Shown here: piece by piece, positions 22,501 through 35,560 of the stretch | Position numbering within the stretch: the stretch's first letter is position 1 | Layout: each line of letters opens with the position of its first letter | NCBI GenBank assembly: GCA_030142905.1 | Contig: JASJOG010000095.1 | Location: forward strand, 992,001-1,056,000 | Direction: 5' to 3' | DNA: 64,000 bases | DNA from: Heliopora coerulea | Lineage: Eukaryota > Cnidaria > Anthozoa > Scleralcyonacea > Helioporidae | Notes under the pieces: generated by a model | The model's input: the letters and a program-made list of their open reading frames with translations, nothing else | Told to the model about the DNA's origin: nothing | Database searches by the model: none | Translations under genes and position numbers: made by a program

Positions 22501-25500
22501 TTCTTTTCTTTGATTCTTATTCCTATCTTCCTTTCTTTCTTACCTTCTTCCTTTACTTCTTTCTTTCTTTCCTTTCTTATTTCCTTCCTTCATTCCCTTT
22601 CTTTCATGTTTTCTTTTGTTCTTTCTTTCTTTCTTCCTTCCTTCTTTCCTTCCTTCCTTTCTTTTCTTTCTCTTTCTATGACATAATTCTTCTTCACTTC
22701 CTGTGCCCTTCTCCAACTCCTCAGATGCCCTAGCCTCTGCTGTCATTTTTTCATTAACCCTTTCTCCTAATTTTTTATCAGAACCTCTATGTATGTACAT
22801 CTATCTCTTCTTTGGACAATCCAACCATCATGGCACAACCATAGCCTATTCAAATATTCTAACTGAATGATTGCTTCATTGTTGTGTTGTAAAGGGAGTT
22901 GTGGTCACTGAAGATACTGGTGGAGAACAGTTTATCATTGAATGTAAAGGAAACCTAATGTTGGAATCAAAGTTTAAAGAGGACAACCCGTTACCAAAGT
23001 ATGTAGTTTACTCAAGATGTTGTACAGTGGCACTTATTTTGAATTTATGCAGTTGGAATGACATAGTTTATATCAAATGTCTAAAATTCCAGTCATCTGG
23101 GATTCAAGCTCTTTGGCAGCTCAATATATACATGTAGTTTAGGACACCTTGACAACTTGATGACATAACAATGCACTCATGGTAAACTTTATTTAGTTAC
23201 CAGTCCCATATTAAAAATTACCCGAGGAAGCTCCATTAAGAGAGATTCAAATAACATTTATACAGTTCGCTAAGGAAAGTTAAAATTTTATGCAAATATT
23301 CACATAAACATTAGACGTTTAACGCTTACCAGAACACCTGTTACGTATGATGTGCTGTTCCAGTGAAGTTTCAGAATATGTCCAAGCACCTTTAAAGAAA
23401 TGACTGGTTGTGATTTTGATAGTACCTGTAATTGTGTTCAAAGTGAGATGAATAAATTACAAATGTATGTCCGGAGGTAATTGTGTCATAAATTATGGCT
23501 GCTAACTTTGATTTCCAGGAGTTGTCCATTTGTTCTTCATTACACCAAACTTGACCACCTTCGCCTGGTTATGAATTTTGCAACTTATGGAAATGATGCT
23601 CGCTTTATCAGAAGGTCATGTTCACCAACTGCTGAGGTACGGAACAAAATTGTGATTTATCAATAGCAGAATAAATGCTTAGTGCATGTCACCCATCTCC
23701 TCTTAATTGTGATCAATGGGTGGATGTCACGGATTTGGTTAGGAAAGACAAAGACAGGGTTGGTTTTCCGCAAAAAAATAGTGATTTGTACAATTTTGGC
23801 ATTACAGTGAGTGAAGAATTAATATACTTTAAAGACTGTATGAAAACGTTAATACTAGTTAGCATAAAAATGAAATGGTATTTTAGGCAACTGGTTCTTT
23901 CTTGTTTAATTTTAGGTTCGTCATGTGACTGTGGACAGTCAAATTCATTTGGTTGTTGTGTCGATCAATCCTTTACCAAAAGGAACTGAAGTGACAGTGG
24001 GCTTTGAGTTTCCATTTCATGAATACAGGCGTCAACTGGAGTGCGCATGTGCTCAAGATAATTGCATGGTTCTAAAGCATAACTCTGCTCTAGAGAGTAT
24101 TGAGCAAACTAATGGCTATCGTAAGAAAGAGGAACATGGATTGGCACTGATCGAGAGCAGTCTTAGTAACCAGGTAAGTTTTACTTTGGTAAGATGAAGG
24201 AGTAGACCTTGTTTATTTAGACTTCCTAAATATAATTTTTACACCTCTCTTGATATCCAGCATGTGCCATAAGATAGAAGAACAGTATAAAAAAAAAATC
24301 TTTGCGTTTACGTAAAGATTTTAGATCCAAAGTAAACGAAAGGACAGACTTGAATTCAGCCCATTTACTCTGCAACAGAAGTGACTTTGAAAAGAATTTT
24401 GGTACATTCGTAATCATAAAATAACGAAGAACATGTTCACAGTTGCGTGAACGGTAATGTGCACTACCTTCGTACAGGTCAGACCGTTGTCAATATTTGT
24501 TGGTCCAACATGTAAGGTACTTTAAAGTGTGCTTTCGTTGAAACATTTTACTTTACAAATAATAAGGTGGAACACATGCTGCATCGTGTAGCCGCGTATG
24601 GAACATTACGAGCTATCATTGTTTGGTCAGTGTTGTAGAACAACATCTGAATGTTTGCGGGAAGATGTTAGTCGATGATATTACGTCGTTATTCAGCAGT
24701 TGAAACGATGATCAACCATTTCGTTGTTTCATCTGTGGTTCATCAAATATAACCATACTGTTAGAACTGGCAGGATCCATTTGTATAGTTACAGTGAAAA
24801 GATTCAGTTAGGGGAATGGTTCATTGGTTCCTTGGCAAAGGTTTACTTGTTGCTCAAATTGTTGTGATATGTAAGGGTTTTGACTTCTTTGATCATCTTG
24901 GGATTTTGTTTTTTCAAAGATGGACAGCGATTCAGAGGGTGATAACAGCAACGAGGGAAAGGGGAAAAGGAGCAGAAAGAAGTTATCTCGAGAAGAAAGA
25001 AAACTACAGGCCTACCTTAGACAAATTGAGAAAATGGAAAAAACGGAAAAGAAACGACAGCAGTCAAATGGCAGAGACACAAGAACGGGCATACTGACAC
25101 AACGGTAGGAAATCATTTTAGTTTTTGCCTTTTGGTATCCTAGCAACAGAAAATGACGAACTGCAGTAGGAAATTGAACCTAAGTATTTAAAGAAGGAAG
25201 AAAAAAGTTCGCAGAACTGGTCATTTGACGAAGAGTTCTTTTACTTTCGCAGGGAAATCGTTCTTCGTGGAGTAGCTGTAACACGTTACAAGCAGCTTTT
25301 TCGTTACTTCAATGGAGTAAAGTTTGTCAGTTTGATGTAGAGAAACACTGAAGCTTGTGTGACTTAACTGTGTTGTTTGTTTTTATTAGAAACTATGGAG
25401 ATGAGTATAATACGGAGACACCGACGAAGCCAGGAAAAGGATTTAGGTACAGTATGCTTGTTGTAAAATGCAGTAAAAAAAGTATTTCGTAAGTGAGGGT

Positions 25501-28500
25501 GGGTTACCAAAAGAACAGTACAAGTAAAATTATAGTCCATCTTGGTAAAAAAGTATGTTTAACTGTTGGAAGTCATTGCAGAAAGTGGTCGCGTAATGAA
25601 ACGACTGTGAAAGGTTTAGCCAACTTGCAAGTTTATAGAGACATCATAAAGCATCAAACTTTCGTATATTATCATTTAGGCCAAGTAACGATCTTTTGAC
25701 TTCAGAATATTGGGAGCGCTGTCCCTCGTCAGAAATATATGAGGGGATAGCTTCCTAGTCCCCTCGCTATGGTTCGGTCACCCTTGCCGGGGAGTTACCA
25801 GCCGAGATAGTTTTAGTTCGGACTGGGTATATGTCAGTGCAATATCCTCCAGACGTTCCGCCCCTGATTGCATAACTTCACATTATTAATGTAGCGCGGT
25901 AAACGTTACTTTCATGTTATTTTCTATAAATTATTAACTTTTTGTATTCATCAATTTTCCGCTGTTAGGAAGCAGGGAATAAGCCACAGACATCAACATA
26001 AAATGCAGTCACTAGCGAGACAAACTCATCGACTTCCCAGCTGTTCATCTGAACCACTGTCTCCTGACGATAACAGTAGCGCAACTTCAACACCGACCAC
26101 GCCCTCGGTGAACGTTGTTGAGGAACAGAACGAGGTTCATAATCAGGACACATCAGAGAAATCTTTTAAATTTCCGAAATTTAAGAAGGTTAGTTTAAAC
26201 GAGCAATCCATCGAAAAGCACTGTTAAGAAGCGGATTCAGCTTTGAGAAAATATATGGGCATTCGATGACCTGGCGGAAGGTCTCGAGAAAATGTAATAA
26301 GCAAATTAAGTTCTCCTCAGACTCGATTTACATGCTCTGAACATTTAACTAAAAGCTTACTGATAGAAAACGGCTCAAGACAACTAACATCAAATCCCAG
26401 AAGTTGGCTTTAAAAGCAACTCTATGATTATGAGCCTGAAATTGGCCACCCATTTCCAGATTTTGCAAATTTGTCATGTCAGGCCAGTGTGTTGCATTTG
26501 CTCTCGACAAGTAATACCGCCGTAAAAATGCTACTTAAGCTATTGACAGGGGGGCGTGCATGCCCCATTTCCTTAAATCTTCCCTTGCTCTCTGAAAGAA
26601 CCTTTTAGGGTACAAATTCGTATGCACGTTTCACTCCCTGAAACGTTTTATTTGCACGAAACGTGGGATTTTAAGCTTTTTCATAGTGTTAAAAGCATAC
26701 ACACATTTTCCGCTAATGCCTTGTTTTGCGTTTTTATATTTTCTCACAGGGCTCGTTGAATGATGTGAGTACGTCCAGTGGTGATCCAACAAGAAGCAAC
26801 AATGCATCGCCTGAAGCTGGATATGCTAGTCCATCAAAATCTTCGTTTGAGGAGCGATTGGTCGAAGTTGAAGTGAGCGATCCTGCAGTGCCCAGTTGTG
26901 ACAGGCTTGCAAACCTTGAACAAACGCTCAATGGGTCAACGTCACCAAGAACAGATCCAAACACCTCCCCGAGTCCTTGTCAATCCACATCAGGTTGATA
27001 TAATTATTTGTAACTTTTAGATGTTTACCGCCAGCTAATATCTTTATCACTTTGCTTTACCCACCACCCTTATTCATTCATACGTAAGAGTGTCGCATTA
27101 AGCCTCGAAATGTGAAATATTAAGTACAAGACGGAAGCAGACCGTTCTTGCTGCAAGACTGATTTCGCGGGATTTTCCATCTCTGGAAGTTATGGAGCGA
27201 TCGTGGGCATCTCTGACTAGGGTTCACTTCTGGCTCTGTGCAGTTGTCCGATTAAAATTTCCTTCGTCACTTGTGACAAGAGTTATCAAGTTTCATGACT
27301 CCACCAAGCACCTTAGCTTTTTCCCTGGTACTTTGGATTCCTCTTTTAGCAACTATGGACCCACAAAGGGTGACCCTTACTGGACAGTTAGGGAGAACAA
27401 CCTAGTTGCAGCAGATCGGCTTGTCGAGTATAAATGAGAAATACCACATCGGTACCTTTGTGTAAAACATTTCGGGTAAATGTAAACGGAGAAATCTCAT
27501 TAGACTTTTCAAAAATTGAAATGTATTTTTTAAGAAAATCAAAGTCACCTATTGGTTAACTTGACGTGAGTTCTAACGTTGAAGTTTGCACTTAAGCCTC
27601 ACAGTTTCTTGATTTTTTTCTTTATAATTTTTTTTTAAATCAGCTTCCCCTACTCGTTCGGAGAGCGTCGATCTTTCGGACGTTACTACTCGTCATTGTT
27701 CAGCGTCACCACCTGCGGCCTCCTTAGCTTCCTACCTACTGAGCCAAAAACAAAACAAATCAAGTCAGTTGCATACGACGCTAAAAAAGGTGAGGACAAA
27801 TAATTATGCAGCAGTTTATCAGTTTGTAAAGAACAAATAAAAGCTATTGCTTAAAGGGTACTGTGAGCAAAGGCCAGAACACACGGTAAAACTTTGCACA
27901 AAATACTGTATGGAATGCCACTTTACCCTCCGGAAAATTCGAGGAAGGGAGACTGAAGCCATGAGGGCACTACTAGTCTCACCATAAACTGTCTTGACCT
28001 TGTTTTGTCTTTAATTCGTGCACTAACTGTAATCCTAACATAATCCTAATATTTCTCGCTGTCTTCAGACCTCATTAACTAAGCCAGAGAGACGTTTATA
28101 AACCTCAGAATGAGTTAAGTTGCACGTCGTTTTACGATTAGGTTAAATAGTGTGTTTTCAATGGCATATGAAACAATTTGAATATACTTAACTACTTTTG
28201 CTATGCGTGTTTTTAGCGCTGGCTTTTAAAGTACATGAATGAACACCCAGTGGACAAGAGGCTAAATGGAATAGTCTCCGCGAACTCGATAAAACGAAGT
28301 GAAGTCGTCAAGACTACGTCTGAAAGAACTTTTCCCCTACCGTACAAACGGCGAAAACTCATGGAGTATCGAAATGCTGTAAATAACCAAACATTGTCAA
28401 TAACAAAAGAAGTAGATTCACAAACCGTGGGCAGCACTGCTGCGGTATCTGTGTCGACAATCATTTCAACTCTCTCGTCTACACTCGTAACACCAATAAT

Positions 28501-31384
28501 TTCAAACGCTGTGACGTCTGTTACGAGTGACGTGAGGGATTCATTATACTCGTCTTCTCAGAGTTGTTCACCTATTTCACGAAATAATGGGGGATGTGAT
28601 GAGACAAGCACCGAACGGAGTAGTTTATCCAGCATAAGCTCGACTGAGGACGTCAGAACGGGTACAACATTCTTGGAAACAAAAATAGAAACCCAGTCAA
28701 ACGGTATGGTGGATAGCAGTACAGGATGTAACAGTACAGTATCTGTTCCCAAACCGATATCTTCTGACAAACTGTCATCAACGCAAGGAATTCAAGGTAG
28801 AGCTCTTGAAGTGAATATGAACTGTTTGACAAGAAGTGATGACCACGTCTCGAGGGACAGTATATCACATGTTATGTCAAGTGTAGACGGACCTCGGCAT
28901 GCTTCAACGATTGGCGGTAAGAAGAAGGTAAGCTTTTGATCCTTCTAATCTGGAATCAACGTAGGTTTTGTATGTTTGATTGGTTAAAGACCGCCAGCTT
29001 CCAGAATTACATCTATTTTCACAAGGACGACGGTTTCAGTACGCCGTATAAATTTATAATTTTTATTCATTTCTGGTGTTGCTTTTGAGCAATTTTGGTC
29101 TCCGATATGACGTGTCGGTGCCTCAGTGATTCTGATAACCAAACACTGCTGATATTAGGAAAACTATAAAAAGTGAAGTAAAAGTTCCAGAAAGGAAAGT
29201 AAAAACGCATTCTAATGAGTGTTTCAGAGAAGTAACTTGCTGATGATGGTAGCTTTCACCGAAATCGTCTTTCTTTGTCTCATCTTTTGATCCGTCCTTT
29301 GATGCCTCTGCTTGTTTTCCTCGTGTGAGCCAGGTTTTGAAATTTGGCACTTTCAGCGCCACGTACAAACCAGAATACTTTACCAATATATCTCCTTGTC
29401 GAAGTGATTATTCTGTAATGGTAACAAAAGCGACATGTAATATATACTTTACAAAGAATTATATAAAAAATCCTCTGGTCTCGGTTACAGAAAGATATCG
29501 TGCGACTATTCTGTTGCGTCTTATGTAGCAAAGAATGTGCGCTACTCATGAGAACTAGGTGTCGCGGATTGACAAGTTTATTTGTGTTTGCCTCTCAAGG
29601 TTTCGTTAACGGAATATCTTAGCCGCAAGAGAACGTCAACGGGAATAGTTAAAAAGGAGTCTTCTCCAAGCCGGTCATCTGATGTGTCTTCACCAAGTCA
29701 GTCACGTGTGTCAGAGGTAGTCAGCGGACCCTCCGGTATAGATCTCATGTCATCTGAGGTGAACTGTAAACTGGTGGTGGGTAGCAGCAATACCCTCCGA
29801 ACAATGTCGTCGTCTGTGAGTAGTAGCACTGGTGGAGCGTTTATTGAACCTGTAAGTTCTGATGATGGAGATGTTGATGATGACAGAGCTGTCCTACACA
29901 CCACAAGTCAAGGTAGGTGTCTTTGAGAATAGCCAAGAAATAATCAGCGAAAACTAAATGATCATGAAAAAGGTAAAAATTGATTTCGGTGTGCAAAGGA
30001 ATTCCATGCATGAACGGGTTTTGCATATAAACGAGGTACAAGCATCTGATACGTCAACCGTTGTATTCGACATGTTCCTTCACTGCCACTCTTTCATAGC
30101 TTGTTGACTTGGGTAGAGTTAGTGGAAGTACTTGAATGGGACTTGGGTTATGCTGTGACGGCTGCAAATAATGTGGGCTGAAACTGTAGTACAGCAGCCA
30201 CAAAGGATATCTATTGATTAGTTCATACATTGTCACTAAAGTTCATACACTAGAGCAGAGACACTAGAGCTGTCATACTAGAGACCCAGGCCGTAATTGG
30301 TACCTCCGCTCACTACTTATGTCGTATCCCCGTTAATGACACTAATAAATCTGATATGAAGAGTCTACTTAAAACGTTCTGTGTTAATTCACCCAGCATG
30401 TCTTAATTTTCATGCTTGTTTTCCATTCAAGATTTAAGAACGGCGCCTGTAATTAGAGAGGCGAAACCCTCCGTGGGTCGGGAGTCGTACTTTAATTCCT
30501 CGTTGACATGTTCAAGAAACATAATTTCCGAACCAGGTAGGTTCCATCACATGTTAAGTATCGCTCAGTTCTTTCACGGTAGTTAAATTAATCGTGGATT
30601 TCTTATTGTATGCTCTTTATTTTGAACGTACGTATGGGAAATTTAAAGTAAACTTATGTTCAGCATTTTCGTATTTTTAACAAACTGGCGTTCGAAAAGA
30701 TGGGTTGATGTTGGGGGACAGTAGGACGAGTGAGTCCAGTGCATATATTTGTTGTTAGAGGCCAATATCGTGAGACGTGAGTTTAAGTCGTTGCCAATAC
30801 ACAGCAAAATGTGTCTGCATTTTGCAGGTAGCAGTAGTGATGCAATGGATATCGAAGAAGATGAGGCTCCATCATCAAGTACAATTCTCGTTAATACCCC
30901 AGTGATGTCTGGGCCAGGAGGGACGTCGAGGTCAGAGTTGACACAGGGGGCCGCGAACTCCTTAATGAAACCATATTACTCAACGCAAAATCAGATCAAA
31001 TTGGACAATATAACATCTGGGCAAACAACCATTGCTCGTCAGGTATGTTTAACAAACATGAAATGACGCTGCAGACTTGTAGTTTTAGTTAAAATGCTGA
31101 AGAGATCAATCAAGTATGCTTCTAAATCACCCGAGGAGCCCCTGAGCTTTCAAGAAAACAAATCTTACAATTTTTTTTTCCGAGTGCTGTACAACAGCAC
31201 ATTTCTTATTCTGACTTGTTCTTTTATGGCTTCATAGATTACTGATTCCCTTGTTCCACCAGACAGTCTCCGACGGCGACCAGGATTAGTGCCAACAAAC
31301 CGAATACTAAATCCGTCAATCCAGGCTCCACCTCGTTGCCAGGACTTTCACTCCACCGGCAGTCAGCCCCCTCCCTTCTGCTGA
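16510..31384 (+). CDS. KMT2E: KMT2E/SETD5-like PHD and SET domain chromatin regulator
   Basis: Exons: 16510-16571, 17371-17479, 17581-17687, 17870-17917, 18655-18794, 19636-19814, 21037-21076, 21205-21250, 21844-21925, 22143-22217, 22895-22998, 23519-23636, 23916-24173, 24920-25104, 25390-25446, 25969-26188, 26750-26993, 27644-27789, 28217-28927, 29600-29912, 30432-30536, 30828-31042, 31238-31384. They total 3711 nt (1236 aa) with all phases closing. Order of parts: DHNY (an HCF-1-binding-type motif), PHD finger (CICGFKHDDGYMICCDKC, then a CDEC pair), basic linker, SET domain, a charged LSREERK helix, then a long Ser/Thr-rich tail with a KKKVSLTEY block as in vertebrate KMT2E and SETD5. Family members read H3K4 methylation through the PHD and lack robust methyltransferase activity. 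Here the SET motif RRSCSPTAEV lacks the usual asparagine. One KMT2E/SETD5 gene is expected outside vertebrates, so the symbol stands for the pair. Confidence 0.92.
19956..20689. mobile_element. pogo/Tigger-like non-autonomous DNA transposon
   Basis: The terminal inverted repeats cagtagaacctgagttttac and gtaaaactcgggttctactg bound a 734-bp element flanked by TA on both sides, the signature of Tc1/mariner-pogo elements. Internal sequence has sub-repeats of the gaccacctgt type near both ends. No transposase is encoded. It lies in a KMT2E intron. Confidence 0.65.
20692..20940. repeat. Dispersed repeat family A, copy 2
   Basis: It begins tttaaaacacaaggtgatagcc and ends near ccatgaatttttagtgag, matching both ends of the 1.8-2.3 kb copy without the tRNA-like insert. 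It directly abuts the pogo-like element. Confidence 0.5.
21558..21826. repeat. Tandem duplication of ~135 bp in a KMT2E intron
   Basis: The segment starting ggtaataagcttttttac (21558) is repeated starting ttaataagcttttttac (about 21690). The two are roughly 85-90% alike. Both include aacatgtggaccttcaat or its variant and end near cactggatcttgttgctca. It is non-coding. Confidence 0.7.
22445..22680. repeat. Polypyrimidine tract (CTTT/CTTC)n
   Basis: About 230 bp is almost purely C and T on the plus strand, in a KMT2E intron. The ORFs called in it, on either strand, are low-complexity artefacts. Confidence 0.8.
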
Positions 31385-32873
31385 CCTAGTCCTGTCGATC
31401 AATCGTCATTCACATGCATTCATGGATTTTTTTTAATATCCGTTGATTTGAGATCTTCGTTGTTGCTGGTTAGCGGTCTGTGATTTCGTCCCAAGTGTTC
31501 GTGACGTTAATTTGGTTATCGCGCGTATTTAACCCGTGTTGATATCCTGCGTGGTCTTTCTCGCATGGCTGCGTCGTCTAGTTCGGTGATCCTGGTCAAT
31601 GAAAAACGTTTTGAAACGAGCGAGTTTTTTTTCGCTTGCTTCTTCACAATGTGTTGTTGACCTTTTAAAATTGGTGATCGTGCTATGGTTTTCCTGCGAC
31701 GACTTCATTGTTGTTCGACGTTACAATTTGCGTGCATGTACCAAAAACAAACGCTGTAGTTCACGGTGATTTTTTTTTTCTTCTACACTTCGTTATTGGA
31801 GAAGAATGTACAAAATGTTTAAAGTTTAATTTGGTTAAATAATGACGAGTAAATTCACAATGTAGTTACCTCTAAGTGTGAACTTGTTGCTTGTCTGCAT
31901 GGCTAGGTGCATTGTTCTGCAGTATAAACACGTTTCTCGTCTTGCTTGCGCTTGGGAGATTTTACAGCTGAGTGCGTTTGAAATATACGTTGTCGGTAAC
32001 TTTTAGCTTGTTTAAAGTCGGACTGAAAATGCCGTTCAAGGGAACTTTCTCAGTCCTTCAGATGAAAGAAGCACTAACGTTGGATTGCAACAATGCATGA
32101 ACGTCCATCAAGCTCAAATCTCAAAAAAAATTTCACCAATGACAACGCCAAGCTCGCACCTGCGCAATAATAATGCGCGACATTGAAAACGTTACTCAGT
32201 AATATTTGGATGCATTTAACTTTCCAGCAAACTTCGAAGAAGTTGAACCATTCTAAAAATGGTGGCAATGCTTCGGAAGGCTGGAAAACCTTCGAAAAAG
32301 TTCACTATTGAATCGAGAAAATCGATGAACAACACTGTGATTAAAAAACGGTTTGTCATTGAAACTATCTTCAACTAGTTGTTAAGAAACAAGTTCGCCG
32401 GTCTTATCATAATCTTGTTAGCCTGGCCGTTGCAAGAGAAGCTGAAGCTGGCGTCTTAGCGAAACATCAGCTCAATACTTTCGTAGTTCCGTTGGAGAGG
32501 GCCTGTCAGTGGAGTCCGTGGCCTCGGTTATGTCCTACAGTAGGCCCGGTGAGAAAGGCGTCGGTCAAGAAAACCACGAAGCACGGTCGCCCACGTAAAA
32601 GACACGAGAGTGTGAAAAAAGAAGTCACGGAAATCGACAAAAAAATATAGACGAGTTGTGCATAAAACGAAAGGAAAGAAGCAAACCAACTGAAAGAAGA
32701 GTGAAGCAGGGAATGCTGTGAAAGCGAGGTACTCGAGAGGAGAACAAGACACCCAAGAAGACAAGCCGGCGCCAAGGTGGAGTCAGAAGTTTTGATTTTT
32801 TGTGAAGCGTGCCTGAGATAATTCTAAAAATAATTCTTGGTTGGAATTGACGCTCTCAGGTGGTTTAAAGGCC
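31385..32873. other. KMT2E 3' flank and spacer
   Basis: This is the 3'UTR or intergenic sequence between the KMT2E stop and the left DIRS terminal repeat. I see no supported gene. Short ORFs on both strands (for example near 32506-32775) have no recognisable domain. Confidence 0.4.
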
Positions 32874-33027
32874 TCGTTCTCCTTCGTACCATGTCTCACA
32901 CTACGGGATTCATTATGCATTTTCCAACATTAGATCTAGGTCGCCACGACTTCGAAGCCATTGTAATGCAAATGATGCCACTGGTAATAAAACCCGTTGT
33001 CACCTCCCTTCGCCAGTCTTTCCTTCA
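32874..33027. repeat. Left inverted terminal repeat of the DIRS element
   Basis: The reverse complement of this stretch matches 37170-37313 at high identity (for example taatgttggaaaatgcataa is shared). The outermost ~45 bp also matches, inverted, the first part of the internal complementary region. Confidence 0.8.
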
Positions 33028-33062
33028 CGTGTACAGGTTAGGTCGTCGATATAGAAGACAGC

Positions 33063-33596
33063 ATGGCAACGAACGACGAGGAGCTACGTATCAATAATGA
33101 CCCTAGCCATTCTCTTGCGAGAGGTGGTGATAAAGCTTCGCCTTTCGTTAACATAGTATCCAAGTTGAACGCTCTAACAGCATCTGTCAACCGACTTGTC
33201 CGTGTTATGGTCCCCGACCCTGCTACTTCCTTCGGTGATGAAGAGAGTTTACTAGACGATGACCCTGGTGAATTCGACCCGTCGCCCTCACTCAGTGGCG
33301 ACGGTAATCTGCAAACCAGTCGGAATGAAGGTCTTGCCTCGACAGAACTTTTACCCGATGAAGATCTTTTCAATGCAGCTGAGGAATGCGGCACTGACAT
33401 TTCTGCCGATTTAGCGAAACGGGTCGATTCAGCTTGCACAAAGAAACCGGCTAAGGATAAATTTGTCAAGATCCAACAGCGTTACCTTCGCCCAAGAAAC
33501 TGTTCGTTGCTTCTAGTTCCGAAAGTAAACCCAGAGCTTTGGGATAATTTGTCTGACTCAGCTCGAGGGCGAGAACTTGGGCTCCGAAATCTCTAA
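33063..33596 (+). CDS. Gag-like ORF of the DIRS element
   Basis: This 177-aa ORF begins at an ATG just inside the left terminal repeat. It is acidic in the middle (DEESLLDDDPGEFDPSP). No zinc knuckle is present, as is usual for DIRS gag-like proteins. The position ahead of the RT supports the gag role; sequence similarity by eye does not decide it. A second fragment (33754-34107), ending in an Arg/Ser-rich tail (RRSDPRRPWRNRPW), probably continues the same protein after a frameshift. Confidence 0.55.
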   Translation: MATNDEELRINNDPSHSLARGGDKASPFVNIVSKLNALTASVNRLVRVMVPDPATSFGDEESLLDDDPGEFDPSPSLSGDGNLQTSRNEGLASTELLPDEDLFNAAEECGTDISADLAKRVDSACTKKPAKDKFVKIQQRYLRPRNCSLLLVPKVNPELWDNLSDSARGRELGLRNL

Positions 33597-34147
33597 CGGC
33601 TCTTTGTGAAGAGCTTTAACCCACTTCTTAGCCTTGCAAATAAAGTAATGTAAGCAAGATGAAACAAAGCTGCGACTATTCCCATCGCGCACCTCTACGC
33701 CCCCAGCGGTAGACGCGGTCACCCTTCTTGGCAATGCCATTTATGAATTCTCCATGAAACGACGAGAACTGCTGAAACCAGAAGTGGCAGATGGTTTCAA
33801 ATGGTTGTGTTGCGAAAACCAGTCTGTCACTACTTGGCTGTTTGGAGACGAGTTACCTCAGAGCATCCGAAACATCGCCCAGGTCAAACGTATGTCCTTG
33901 AAGAGGTTTTCCCAGAAACGTAGATCAGAGGGCTCCAGCTGTTCGAGTAAGAAGTTCTGTCGCTCGAGTCCGTCCTTCCAGTCGAATTCTTTAAACTTCA
34001 TGCGCCGCTCGGACCCTCGCCGCCCTTGGCGCAATCGTCCCTGGGCGTGGCATCAACGACACGATACGCAACGGAACTCTCCCTTTCGCCGCCAATCCAA
34101 CCCGTAAATTTAACCGCCGGCAGAGAATCGGCCAAGGTTGGTGCACG

Positions 34148-35560
34148 TTGACGTATGTTCGCTCAAGTTGGACTCGCATTACCTCGGACCCTTGGGTCCC
34201 TTCCACTGTACGTCAGGGATATAAAATCGAGTTTCTTAGTAAACCTTTTCAGAACTCCTACACTTCCCGACGGGGTTGTTTCTCTCCTACTGAACGGGAA
34301 GCCATTAATGAGGCAGTAATTCAAATCCGCGAAAAGGGGACCATTCGTGTGTGTTCCTACTACCCAGTGCAGTTTATCTCTAATCTATTCCTTGTCCCCA
34401 AGAAGTCGAGTGAACTTCGACCAGTGATCAATTTGCAAGCCCTCAGTTCCTTCGGTACGTCCGTTTTAAAATGGAGAACATTAATTCCTTACTTGATTTG
34501 TTACGGCCCGGTGACTTTATCGCCAAATGTTAACCTAAAGGACGCTTATTTCACAGTCCCTATACACGATGATTATTCAAAATATTTGCGGCTTTGTTGG
34601 AACGGCATGCTTTATGAATTTCTTGCTTTGCCTTACCAGTTACCGCATATTTGCGGGGCCGTGCGATTCGCCTTGTAATTGTTTTGGCCCACATTGCTGT
34701 TCTAGGTGGGTTCTGTTCAGGAGTGCCAAACCGATGTAACCAAAGTGATCGACTTACTGGGGGAGATGGGTTTCATCATAAATCACGGAAAGTCGAACTT
34801 GACCGCACGCCAGATTGCCTCGTTTATTGGCTATGTTATCGATACTTCCTCAATGTCTATGAGGATATCGCTTCCTTTTGAAAAAATGTCCAAAATATCT
34901 GACTCAGCGAGAGCTATAATTTCCCCCCGAACTTGTTCGGTTCGAGCTCTAGCTCGGATGATCGGTTTGATTGTCTCATCCTTTCGGGCGGTTTTGCCAG
35001 CAAAACTTCACTACCGGTCTCTCGAACATTTAAAATTGCAGACCCTCAAGGTCAGCCACGGTAACTTCGACATTACATTGTCACTTGCGCCCGCCGTTCC
35101 GACTTGTTGTGGTGGGCACATTCGGGTCACCTGCATAATGAAGTCTCTTCGGATACCAGTTCACATCGTCTCCCTCACAACTGATGCCTCGAAATCTGGT
35201 TGGGGAGCGGTATTTAAAGGCCAGCGTACCAGTGGCAGATGGACACCCCCGAGGCCTGCATGCATATAAACTATCTCGAGCTATTAGCAATTTTCTTCGC
35301 TGTTCGCAGTTTTATTCGTTCTTCTGATGTGAGGCTTATTAAGGTCCATTGTGATGAGACAACCGCTGTTACTCATGTCAATAATATGGGCGGAATGGTC
35401 CCTTCTTTGGATGGGCTTACCGTACCGGTCTGACAGTGGTGCCTTGACCACCATTGCCTGATTGAAGCCTTTTATTTACCAGGGCGCAAGAGCTATGGTG
35501 CGAATTTCTTATCCCAGGAACCTTGCTCTAGGTTAGATTGGAAACTACACCCTTACGTGT
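34148..35560 (+). pseudogene. DIRS reverse transcriptase / RNase H, broken
   Basis: RT blocks visible are FISNLFLVPKKSSELRPVINL (20 residues from ISNL) and LKDAYFTVPIHDDYSKYLRL. RNase H blocks are TTDASKSGWGAVF, INYLELLAIFFAVRSF and HCDETTAVTHVNNMGG. Damage: the first catalytic Asp before LKDAY reads Asn, and a stop at 34676-34678 interrupts the frame. The expected YLDD box, found in another frame near 34669-34706, reads VLAH, and sequence around it appears deleted. The RNase H end reads GANFLSQ where family members usually have an Asp. This RT is inactive. Confidence 0.8.

Noticed and set aside
22470..22800. Phe/Ser- and Lys/Glu/Arg-rich ORFs on both strands
   Set aside because: They are translations of the (CTTT)n polypyrimidine tract.
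32506..32775. Two minus-strand hydrophobic ORFs left of the DIRS element
   Set aside because: Overlapping frames with no start context, splice logic or recognisable domain.
33038..33469. Minus-strand 143-aa ORF
   Set aside because: It is a shadow of the DIRS gag-like ORF, which has better support from position and element structure.
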